Assembly (NCBI RefSeq): GCF_003063625.1
Contig: NZ_CP026604.1
Span: forward strand, 3,574,065 to 3,638,064
Length of the DNA stretch: 64,000 nucleotides
Source: Saccharobesus litoralis
GTDB taxonomy: Bacteria; Pseudomonadota; Gammaproteobacteria; Enterobacterales; Alteromonadaceae
Direction: 5' to 3'
Both the position numbers and the translations under genes were made by a program. The notes beneath the pieces are model-generated. The model did no database searches, was not told where the DNA came from, and saw nothing but the letters and a program-made list of their open reading frames with translations. Positions 44,278-52,353 of this stretch are shown one piece after another (the stretch's first letter is position 1; the number at the start of each line of letters is the position of its first letter).

Positions 44278-45474
44278 TTACAAGGTTTCTGGCATTTTTT
44301 GTGTTGCGGCTTGTTGTTTTTGCGTTTCTTTTATCAACTTTTTAGTGGCTAAATGGCGCCATAGTTTTTCTAAAGGTCCAGCGCTATAGTGTTGTAAATA
44401 CCAGTTAGCAACCAAGATTTGTACAGCTGTGTATAGGCTGCAAACCAGCATAAATTCAACCTGGCCAAAGGTTTTATTCCACTCTGGCATTAGCCACCTA
44501 AACAATATCACCATGGTGATGGATTGCAGTATGTATAAACTAAACGCGAGTCGGCCAACGGATTTTAGTGGTGATAAAAAGGCGAGTAATTTTGAGTGCG
44601 GTGATTGTATAGCTAGCCAATGCCAAATGAGTAATGCCATGCAAAGCCCAGAAACACTGCCTAATACGTAGGCAGAAATTTGTTGGCTGCTGGGTACAAG
44701 CAGTAAAATGAGTATGTCTATGCTCGACATACCAAGGGTAATAACCAGCAATTGTTTTACTCTTATCTTGTCAAAGCCTTTGCTTAGTAACCCTTGCTTA
44801 TATAAACCGGCGGCAATCAGCATAATACCGGCAATGTAGCACAAGCTGAGTAGGGGAAAGGTTATAAAATAGATCAGTGCTAGTGTGACTTGTTCAATGA
44901 ATTGGTTGAGATAGCCACTGGTCCACAATGCGTAGTTGTCTAAAAATTGAGGTGATTGGCGGCTGTAGCTTTGTGTGAATTCGGCGTTTAATAGTACGTC
45001 GGCAGCCATTATGAATAAGCTAATCGCGAATAATTGAATGCCCAATTTTATTACTTGCTCGGCGGGACGATTTAAGCGTTTGATAACAAACCAGCCGCCT
45101 AGAGCGTAAAACATAAGAATGTCGCCTGGCCAAATGAATGTGCAATGGATAAAGCCGAATAGTAGTAACCAGTTTAGGCGTGATTTTAAAATCGCTTGCA
45201 CTTGTTTTTCTGTTAAGCCTTGTTTAATTAGTCGGCTGTATTGCAGGTACAAGCCCACGCCAAATAGCAAACAAAAAAGACTTCTGAATCGGCCATCCAT
45301 TAGCAACGCTTTAAATGCAATGATGATCTGGTCGCTAGTTAAAACAGGATCAAAGTGAACATATCCTAATTCAAATATCCCCATTGCCGTGATATTCATA
45401 AATAAAATACCTAAGACTGCAATGCCTCGCAGTATATCGAGATGGGCTATGCGAGCTGGGTGAGTAACGTCCAT
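44278..45474 (-). CDS. DUF418 (YeiB-like) polytopic membrane protein
   Basis: 398 residues from the ATG at 45474, which follows AAGGAC at the right distance; a longer frame upstream has no ribosome site and lacks family similarity. The N-terminal RIAHLDILRGIAVLGILFMNI is typical of the YeiB/DUF418 family, which is related to acyltransferase-3 and heparan-alpha-glucosaminide acetyltransferase membrane proteins. About ten membrane helices. The DUF418 domain occupies the C-terminal half, up to FSLYILQSITMVILF and GPLEKLWRHL. Function in the family is not established. It converges on the last CRISPR remnant. Confidence 0.85.
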   Translation of the reverse strand: MDVTHPARIAHLDILRGIAVLGILFMNITAMGIFELGYVHFDPVLTSDQIIIAFKALLMDGRFRSLFCLLFGVGLYLQYSRLIKQGLTEKQVQAILKSRLNWLLLFGFIHCTFIWPGDILMFYALGGWFVIKRLNRPAEQVIKLGIQLFAISLFIMAADVLLNAEFTQSYSRQSPQFLDNYALWTSGYLNQFIEQVTLALIYFITFPLLSLCYIAGIMLIAAGLYKQGLLSKGFDKIRVKQLLVITLGMSSIDILILLLVPSSQQISAYVLGSVSGLCMALLIWHWLAIQSPHSKLLAFLSPLKSVGRLAFSLYILQSITMVILFRWLMPEWNKTFGQVEFMLVCSLYTAVQILVANWYLQHYSAGPLEKLWRHLATKKLIKETQKQQAATQKMPETL

Positions 45475-45767
45475 GTGATTGTCCTTGTGCAATGATAAAA
45501 ACCGCATATTAACCATTAAATAAGATTGATTAAACGTAAATGTGCTAAAGCGACGGATTGGGTCGATTGTTAAGTGTATTGAATGAAGTTCATTATGAGC
45601 CTGTACTTGCACTATTTTTTAGCAATATATTTAACTAATAGTCACTCATCTGATCACGCATTATATTGGTGAATAAGTGATTTTTCCCTGTCTTGTTGCA
45701 TTTAACCCCTTGTTTTATCGCAATATGTGTCAAAAATGAATATTTTATAAATATGTTAATAAAATGT

Positions 45768-45835
45768 TTGTTTTTGTTGGTTTTTTTTATCTATACTCGA
45801 ACCACAACAAATGAAATGGCGTTTGTTGGTTCGAG
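45768..45835 (+). promoter_or_regulatory. Promoter with strong inverted repeat ahead of the 59-aa gene
   Basis: A possible -35 TTGTTT (45768-45773) and -10 TATACT (45792-45797), 18 bp apart. An inverted repeat overlaps the -10 and the likely start: CTCGAACC..CAACAAA and TTTGTTGGTTCGAG (45796-45835), with a 2-nt bulge and a 10-nt loop. It could be an operator or a 5'-UTR hairpin. Confidence 0.5.
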
Positions 45836-45884
45836 ATAACTTTCAATAAAATTGTACTGCCAATACAAAAAGAAGGAATGTTAG

Positions 45885-46064
45885 ATGGATAGAAAAATGA
45901 CTGTAGAACAAGTGTTAGATATTATTGTTGTTAATCGCCCTTGCGTGGAAATTCAGCAAGATATGATCGATGAAATTAAACGCCTGTTAGATCAAGGAAT
46001 AACAGAGGAACAAGCCTGTAACATTGTATTGGGTAAAGATTTTCAAAATTTATATTTGCATTAA
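45885..46064 (+). CDS. Small protein of unknown function, 59 residues
   Basis: ATG at 45885 has AAGGAA seven bases upstream; an earlier ATG at 45879 stops after four codons. The product is helical and acidic (MTVEQVLDIIVVNRPCVEIQ, then DMIDEIKRLLDQGITEEQAC). It has two Cys and no membrane segment. The strong ribosome site and promoter-like inverted repeat upstream support a real gene. No family recognised. The gap upstream (45475-45767) holds nothing else seen. Confidence 0.65.
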   Translation: MDRKMTVEQVLDIIVVNRPCVEIQQDMIDEIKRLLDQGITEEQACNIVLGKDFQNLYLH

Positions 46065-46089
46065 TTGTGTAATTATTTAACCCGTTAAG

Positions 46090-46215
46090 TAGCGGGTGGC
46101 TGGGTTTGTTTTGCAGGTTCGCAAGCATAAATGCTTGCCTACGGGGGCTGGGTTTGCAGGCTTTGCAAGCATAAATGCTCGCCTACGAGAGGGCTTGTAA
46201 GCGTAAAATGGCTGA
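46090..46215. repeat. R2 repeat units
   Basis: Two inverted R2 units, GCAAGCATAAATGCTTGCCTAC (about 46122-46143) and GCAAGCATAAATGCTCGCCTAC (about 46167-46188), with GGGTTTGCAGG words between. They sit between the 59-aa gene and the convergent EAL/HDOD gene. Confidence 0.6.
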
Positions 46216-46255
46216 GCAAGGTCGACAGGTTAGTCGACCTTGGCAAAATAGTAAT

Positions 46256-47479
46256 TTAACCCGCTTGTTGATAAGGGAAGTTGTTCGCCCATTCTAGTGC
46301 CGCGGTGTAGTGCTCGTGCACATCGTCCATTTCAATATCTAATTCATCTTCGACTAGATCTAGCATATCGTCCCATTGCCCTTGCTCATAATATTCAACT
46401 AAACGAACGTACTCGGCTAGGCGGCCTTCACGTTTGACTAAGGCTATTTTTATCTCATGCAAAATGGGTAATTTTCGCATAATGTCGATCAATTGCTGGT
46501 CGAGGATGGCGTCTACCAACGAAAATAAGCCTGTTAAAAATGCTTTAGGTGGGTTGACTTGGTCGCCCATTAATTCACTTATACCTTGACAAAAACGGGC
46601 TCTAACAATGCTTAATGCCAGTAATTGCTGGGGTTTATCTTGGCTTAAATTTGCCATCGCCACTAGGGCAATAAATTTTTTAACCTCATTTTGCCCGAGA
46701 TAATTTAATGCATGGCGAATAGAGCCAACCGGTTGAGTGTTGCTAAACACTGGGCTGTTAACAAAGCGCAGTAGCTTGTACGACAAAGAAACATCGTGTT
46801 GCATTATTTCATTTATGCGCGCTAGATTTAATTCGGCTTTGGAGGACTCTGCAATTAGGTCAACTAAATTGGCTTTAGAAGACGGTAGTGATTTGGTTTG
46901 AATGACTTCGGGTTTGGCGAAGTAATACCCCTGAAAAAACTTAAAGCCTAAAGATTTTAACGCCTCAAATTGTTCGTAAGATTCGACCCGAGTAGCAATG
47001 TAGCTAAATAATCTATTTTGCAGTTGTGGCATCAGTGCCGGTAGTTGCTTAATCGGGGTTTCAGCAATATTAATTTTGACTAAACGTACTACGTCTAATA
47101 AAGGTTCGGCGGCTTCTTGAAAACTGTAGTCATCTAACGCAATGATAAACCCTTGTTCTTGCAGTGAACGTAAAGACTCTCTGAGCTCGTAAGTGACCGG
47201 TAAATTGGCTGACACTTCGATCACCACCTGATGGGAAGGCAGCCAAGATGGGAAATTGTCGCCTAGCGAGTCTTGGTTAAAATTAATATGGGCAATTTTA
47301 CCGTTAGTGAAGGCTTCGAAATCCTGTTCTAAACCACTTTGTTCAACTAATCGGTGCGTGGCCTGCTGCGCATTGGCAACAGGAAAAGTATTGTTGTAAC
47401 CACTGCGAAATAAAAGCTCGTAAGCTCTTACTTGATGGTCGCCGTCTAGTATGGGTTGTCGCGCAATATATCCGTACAT
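46256..47479 (-). CDS. EAL/HDOD-domain signalling protein (YuxH family)
   Basis: A 407-residue protein. The first 200 residues are an EAL-like domain (IARQPILDGDHQVRAYELLFR; IALDDYSF; GFKFFQGYYFAKP) in which several catalytic acids of cyclic-di-GMP phosphodiesterases are altered, so it is probably not an active enzyme. Residues about 200-390 are an HDOD domain (LARINEIMQHDVSLSYKLLRFVNS; IRHALNYLGQNEVKKFIAL). Relatives such as CdgJ in Vibrio affect motility and biofilm. Two bases separate it from the M16 protease gene upstream on the same strand. Confidence 0.88.
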   Translation of the reverse strand: MYGYIARQPILDGDHQVRAYELLFRSGYNNTFPVANAQQATHRLVEQSGLEQDFEAFTNGKIAHINFNQDSLGDNFPSWLPSHQVVIEVSANLPVTYELRESLRSLQEQGFIIALDDYSFQEAAEPLLDVVRLVKINIAETPIKQLPALMPQLQNRLFSYIATRVESYEQFEALKSLGFKFFQGYYFAKPEVIQTKSLPSSKANLVDLIAESSKAELNLARINEIMQHDVSLSYKLLRFVNSPVFSNTQPVGSIRHALNYLGQNEVKKFIALVAMANLSQDKPQQLLALSIVRARFCQGISELMGDQVNPPKAFLTGLFSLVDAILDQQLIDIMRKLPILHEIKIALVKREGRLAEYVRLVEYYEQGQWDDMLDLVEDELDIEMDDVHEHYTAALEWANNFPYQQAG

Positions 47480-47481
47480 AG

Positions 47482-50274
47482 TTAAAATGTGATACTTTTT
47501 GTTATTTCTTTAAAGTGATTGTCGTTTTGCAACACAACGACTGAGTTGTCGTTATTGCTATGTGCCATAGGGCTTGAACTGAGTACCAGTCTAGCGCAGT
47601 TTGCTTGGCAAATCAGGCTGTGGGTCACAAATTCGACCAGTTGTTGTAATTCTATTTTTTCAACTTGTTCTGCTATGGCTTGTTTACGATTAAATTCGTG
47701 ATCTTTAAGGCCTATTGCCAACCAAAATCGCTGGGCTGTAATGCGCAGGCTAGAATCTTTTTCTAGCAATTGCTGCGATAAATTGGTTTTTAAACTAGCA
47801 AAATGTTGCGTTTCCATACTATTTAATTGTTCGGGCAATGTCGCAAAAAAATCGTCTATTGCCTGACAAATTGCTTGTGGTTCGGTTGTGTTCGATTGCA
47901 CATAGGCAATAAATCCAGGTTGTTGGTTGATGGGCATATAGCCTGTTCCTAACATGTAACCCAGTTGCTTTTCTGTGCGTAGTTGATGAAAAAACGCCGG
48001 AGAAATAATGTGATTAGCCAGTGTCAGCAATGCCGCTGAAAAATTGCTGGCATCGGCTGCTTGGTAATAAAGTATTAGGCTATGGTCTGGATGATCATCC
48101 TCACATGTGAGTTCACATTGTTGTTGTGGCAATAAGTGGACATTGCGCGGCACTTCAGCTATTGCGTGCTTGTTAGCTAAAATGAAGTCATTCAGCAAAG
48201 CATGTATTTTATGAGCGCTGCTCATTTGCACATCACCGTATATAAAGGCTTCACAGTGAACAGAGTCAAACAGGGTTTGAGCAAAGTGACTAAAGTCTTG
48301 TTGTGTTATTGGGTCAATGGCTTGCGCCATGTCGACCGACATATATTGGTTGTTTTGCAGTAGGGCATTTAATCGGCTGAACAGTTTAGATACGGGTTTT
48401 CCTTTATTGCTATTACGCCAGCTTTGTTGCAACTGCCGTTTGACCTCGTTAAAGCGTTTAACTGAAAATGAGTTGATTTGTAGGGCCGATAATATATCGC
48501 CCAGCAATGCTTGTTGTTTGTCGGCAAAACCCGATATGTGTAGCGTAAGCCCAGCTTGATGTGGATAGATGTGATAGCTCATGCCAGCCGCCGCAGCGTG
48601 ATATAAATCGGTATCGATTTTATCTAACAATACTTCAATGTATAAGCGGGTCATCGCGACATTGTAAATACTGCCTTGGGCTTGTTGCATATCTAGCGAT
48701 ACGTAAATATGGCTTTTCGGGGTAGCAAAGCGCTCATCCTGTTTGTACCATAGCTTTAAGCCGGTTTCGTCAACTAGCTTTATTGGGTTGATGCTGGCAA
48801 AGTCGTGTTCAACCTCTAGCGGCTCTGTGCGTTCAGGAACGTAGGGGTTAGGTGAGGGCATTTGGAAGTTACAATCTGGCAATTGTTGGTAATCGGCTTG
48901 TTGCCAAACTTCGACTAGTTCACTGTCAAAGGCCCTGTGTTGATAGGGGGCGTTGTACCATTGACTAATTTGGGCCTGCTCAAGGGTTTGATCAGACAAT
49001 TGAATCAGTCGCATATTGGTTGGCGTGAGCTTTTGCCAATGCTCGGTAAGCCAATCGGTATCTAGCCCTTGCATTAAATAATCGCTAACCAATAAGTCTT
49101 CAATAGCGACGTAATGCATTTTTTGCGCTATTGCGCTTACAGCATCTAATAGCTTAGTTTGTTCTTGATAATTAAAAGCAAGTGCCGCCAATTGCTGTTT
49201 TTCATGGTAAATATAGTTAGCTACGGGTTGGCTTTGAGCAAACTTAATATAAGCAAACACAACATAGCAGATCTGTTCAATATTATGTTTACCCAATTGG
49301 GTTAACTGAATGCTGATATTAAAATCTTTAAAGTTAGAAGCATCGACACCACTACCTGCCGATAACCCATTGACAAGACCTTGTTCTCGTAAATAGGCAA
49401 ATAAACTGCCTTTGTCCTCTCGACCTAAAATGTATCCAAGATAGGAGATACTTTTGTCTCGGTATCTATGTTGGATGGGTTCGAAGGCAAAGGATAAAAT
49501 AATTTGGTTTGCTTCGCGTAACGTTTGTACCTGAATACCACATTGCTGATGTTCAGCTTGGTAGATAGGTGAACTTATAGGTGGTTTGGTTTCGCCACTG
49601 GTTTTGATCTTGTCAAAATAGCGTTGCGCTAATTCGGCTAACTCATCCAGCGATTGCTTACCCGCGAGCACGAGTTTCATGCGGTTAGCGAGGTAATTTT
49701 TATCGAAAAATTGTTGTAGCTGTTGGCGTAAGCTGATTTCTGGCCGGTCAACTAAAGTTTGTAAATTACCCACTGAAAACCGGCTGAATGGATGCTCGGG
49801 GTTACTGGTTTCTTTATGAACTTCGTATAATCGCCGTAAATCGTCTTTTCGTTTTAGTTCAAATTCTGATTCGATCGCGTTGCGTTCTTTATTGATATAT
49901 TCGGGGTTGAATAACGGACAGATAAAAAATTGACTAAAGCGTTCAAGCGCACCGGCAAAAGCATCGCTGTTAATGTCTAGGTAAAAGTTTGTGTGTTCAC
50001 TGCCTGTCCACGCATTGTGATGGCCACCGTGTTGGCTAATATAGTTTTGGTAAGCATCTGCTTCTGGAAAGGACTCTGTGCCTAAAAATAGCATGTGCTC
50101 AATAAAGTGAGCTAAACCCAAACAGTTTTTGGGGTCATCAAAATGGCCGGCATTTACCACCATGGAAGCAGCTGATTTATGACTTTGCTTGTCATGGATC
50201 AGAACCACATCCAGGTGGTTTTGCAGTCGAATATGACGGTATTGACGCGTGTCATTTGGACTTTTTGTGATCAA
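47482..50274 (-). CDS. M16-family insulinase-like zinc protease
   Basis: 930 residues if translation starts at TTG 50274, which has AAAGGAAC eight to nine bases upstream; a GTG at 50316 would add 14 residues but has no ribosome site. HFIEHMLFLGTESFP carries the inverted zinc motif HxxEH. A downstream Glu in NAIESEFE supplies the third ligand. The four-domain layout of protease III/insulinase is present, with the inactive C-terminal half. No clear signal peptide is seen at the TTG start, unlike PtrA, so a cytoplasmic place is likely. The product should degrade peptides. Confidence 0.88.
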   Translation of the reverse strand: MITKSPNDTRQYRHIRLQNHLDVVLIHDKQSHKSAASMVVNAGHFDDPKNCLGLAHFIEHMLFLGTESFPEADAYQNYISQHGGHHNAWTGSEHTNFYLDINSDAFAGALERFSQFFICPLFNPEYINKERNAIESEFELKRKDDLRRLYEVHKETSNPEHPFSRFSVGNLQTLVDRPEISLRQQLQQFFDKNYLANRMKLVLAGKQSLDELAELAQRYFDKIKTSGETKPPISSPIYQAEHQQCGIQVQTLREANQIILSFAFEPIQHRYRDKSISYLGYILGREDKGSLFAYLREQGLVNGLSAGSGVDASNFKDFNISIQLTQLGKHNIEQICYVVFAYIKFAQSQPVANYIYHEKQQLAALAFNYQEQTKLLDAVSAIAQKMHYVAIEDLLVSDYLMQGLDTDWLTEHWQKLTPTNMRLIQLSDQTLEQAQISQWYNAPYQHRAFDSELVEVWQQADYQQLPDCNFQMPSPNPYVPERTEPLEVEHDFASINPIKLVDETGLKLWYKQDERFATPKSHIYVSLDMQQAQGSIYNVAMTRLYIEVLLDKIDTDLYHAAAAGMSYHIYPHQAGLTLHISGFADKQQALLGDILSALQINSFSVKRFNEVKRQLQQSWRNSNKGKPVSKLFSRLNALLQNNQYMSVDMAQAIDPITQQDFSHFAQTLFDSVHCEAFIYGDVQMSSAHKIHALLNDFILANKHAIAEVPRNVHLLPQQQCELTCEDDHPDHSLILYYQAADASNFSAALLTLANHIISPAFFHQLRTEKQLGYMLGTGYMPINQQPGFIAYVQSNTTEPQAICQAIDDFFATLPEQLNSMETQHFASLKTNLSQQLLEKDSSLRITAQRFWLAIGLKDHEFNRKQAIAEQVEKIELQQLVEFVTHSLICQANCARLVLSSSPMAHSNNDNSVVVLQNDNHFKEITKSITF

Positions 50275-50574
50275 GGTGGTTGTTCCTTTTTGGTTTATTA
50301 ATTGTAAAGATAACACAGCTTTAAATTAATGCTTACATCCTTAATGCCTACCTCGTTAAGCTTGTCTCGTTTTTAAGTTGAATATGGGTCATATTGTAAA
50401 CTAATTTATTTTATTGGCTTTGTATCTGAGGGGATATGAAAATAACCTGTAGCCCTTGTGTATACTGTGTGTTGCTTTTCGCGATATCTGTTTATTATTT
50501 GCGATTTTAACTAGGAATTTTGTTCAACCTGCTTTATGTTTAATCAACATTGATTTGGGTTAAACAACAATAGT

Positions 50575-51045
50575 ATGCAGTTAGTTATTGTTCGACATGG
50601 TGAAGCCGAACCATTTTGCCAAGATGATTCTAGTCGCCAGCTTACCGTTCGTGGCATTCACGAAGCCAGTTGCACTGGCAAGTGGTTAAACACCTTTGGC
50701 GCTAATTTTGATGTTGCCTTGGTCAGCCCATTTATCCGTGCGCAGCAAACTTGGCAGCAAATGCAATCCTCTAATATTACGGCGAAACAGGTGCATACCT
50801 TAGCAGATATCACCCCAGAGTCTGATCCAGAGCTGGCCGAATCGGTTATTCGCGCTTATGCTGATGGTGCTGAAAAAGTGCTGGTGGTTTCTCACTTACC
50901 CTTGGTGAGTTATTTAGTTGAGCGTTTTACTCAATCATTTGGCCCCATTTTCGCGACGGGTGCTGGAGCCGTTATTATCCTGCAAGATTGGCAAGGTGTT
51001 GGTGAAATGTCTGATTTTAAAGCGCCATTTGAAATGGCATGTTAA
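50575..51045 (+). CDS. sixA: SixA-type phosphohistidine phosphatase
   Basis: A 156-residue protein with the histidine phosphatase RHG motif at the start (LVIVRHGEAEPF), RAQQTWQQM and the second catalytic His in VVSHLPLVSYL. The size fits SixA, which removes phosphate from Hpt domains or PtsN-type proteins. It stands alone between divergent and convergent neighbours. Confidence 0.9.
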   Translation: MQLVIVRHGEAEPFCQDDSSRQLTVRGIHEASCTGKWLNTFGANFDVALVSPFIRAQQTWQQMQSSNITAKQVHTLADITPESDPELAESVIRAYADGAEKVLVVSHLPLVSYLVERFTQSFGPIFATGAGAVIILQDWQGVGEMSDFKAPFEMAC

Positions 51046-51083
51046 CCACCAGCTATTAAACCAATAGCGGTGGTTGGTCTGTT

Positions 51084-51296
51084 TTAGTCTTCACCTTCTT
51101 CAAACGCTAAAATATCCCCTGGTTGGCAATCTAATACCTGACAAATTTTGTTTAGTGTTTCAAAGCGGATCGCTTTAGCACGGCCACTTTTTAAAACGGA
51201 CAAGTTTTGCGGTGTAATATCAATTAATTTTGCTAACTCGTTGGAACGCATTTTTCGTTTGGCCAACATGACATCTAAATTGACTATGATTGGCAT
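51084..51296 (-). CDS. Small Cro/C1-type HTH regulator
   Basis: A 70-residue protein, nearly all one helix-turn-helix domain (MRSNELAKLIDITPQNLSVL, then IRFETLNKICQVLDCQPGDIL), of the YozG-like small XRE group. It follows the DUF2975 membrane gene by 16 bp. This pairing of a DUF2975 protein with a small HTH protein is common, and the HTH may regulate the pair. Confidence 0.88.
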   Translation of the reverse strand: MPIIVNLDVMLAKRKMRSNELAKLIDITPQNLSVLKSGRAKAIRFETLNKICQVLDCQPGDILAFEEGED

Positions 51297-51312
51297 AGTT
51301 AACCTCTAACTC

Positions 51313-51885
51313 TTATACCGTAAGTTTGTTGTCTTCATGTAACGTGGTACCTATTTCTAGTATCCAAACAAACATCCAAAGCAACCCGAGTATGACTAAA
51401 TGCGTTGGTAAGCTAATTCTTATATTTAGGTCATTAAGTAATACGGTACTGGCAAGCAAACTGGTGATATAGCTCACTACTAAAAAGCTTAAATAAAGCT
51501 GAGCTATTTTTCTGGCAAGTTTCACAGCGGCTTGGCAAAACACTTGTTGTTGGTTAAACAGCCTTAACAAACTGATACAACTCCATGCTCCTGGCAAAAT
51601 AAACGCAGCTACAAAGCACAATACTGAGAATATCGCTATTTTATCAGCCCATGTGGCTAAGCCGGCTTGCAAGTCGTCATGACTAAAATTGATATTAAGC
51701 TCACCTAGGTGTTTGTCGGTCAGTAAACTAAATTCACTGCTATTGACTGTGGGGCTAGTGAATAAGCTGATACTTAAACCGACTAAGATAACCACCACAC
51801 TCACTAGTACCATGTACATAATAGGGATCAATAACCGACTGACTTTTTCAATCTTTGCGTATTCTACTTTACCTATAGGTTCCAT
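51313..51885 (-). CDS. DUF2975 membrane protein
   Basis: A 190-residue protein with four membrane helices (about 16-38, 85-108, 126-148, 158-180) in the DUF2975 arrangement, ending in MFVWILEIGTTLHEDNKLTV. Function unknown. It is first in a two-gene unit with the HTH gene; the promoter should lie in the AT-rich gap upstream. Confidence 0.8.
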   Translation of the reverse strand: MEPIGKVEYAKIEKVSRLLIPIMYMVLVSVVVILVGLSISLFTSPTVNSSEFSLLTDKHLGELNINFSHDDLQAGLATWADKIAIFSVLCFVAAFILPGAWSCISLLRLFNQQQVFCQAAVKLARKIAQLYLSFLVVSYITSLLASTVLLNDLNIRISLPTHLVILGLLWMFVWILEIGTTLHEDNKLTV

Positions 51886-52353
51886 TAAGTGATCTCTAGT
51901 TTTGATTTATGTTGTGTTTACTATAATTATCTTTTTATTTTAGTCAATAATAATTTATCGTTTTTCGATAATTAATTGTCGTTAAAGATTTTTAAAGCGC
52001 TGAAACGATATGTTTAATTTGTTGTAATTATTCAGCGTAATGAAACTGATAAGCCATAGGCCATTTCATATCTTCACAGATGGTCCTTTTGTGGGCGAGC
52101 ATTTATGCTTGCAGAGCCTGCAAACCTTTCAGTCCGAAAGAGTAATACTACAGATTTTACTAAATAATCATCGAAGGTGGTTAAAGCGGACAAGCACATA
52201 TAGGACAAAACAATTGTATTTTTGCGCTATATTTTTTAGTAAATGACAATCAAACGATATTTTCTGACAAGCATTCATCACAGCTTTGGCTAAACTTAAC
52301 TATAATGCTACTTGTTGTTGAAATATAAAAAACATTAACTATAGGTGAATCTT
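51886..52353. other. Gene-free divergent promoter interval with hairpin and R2 unit
   Basis: A short hairpin TTATCG-TTTTT-CGATAA (51955-51971) lies ahead of the DUF2975 gene. A copy of ATTATTCAGCGTAATGAAA (52027-52045) and an R2 unit GTGGGCGAGCATTTATGCTTG (52091-52111) repeat the arrangement found at 42062-42195. The rest is AT-rich and should hold promoters for the divergent genes. Confidence 0.5.
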
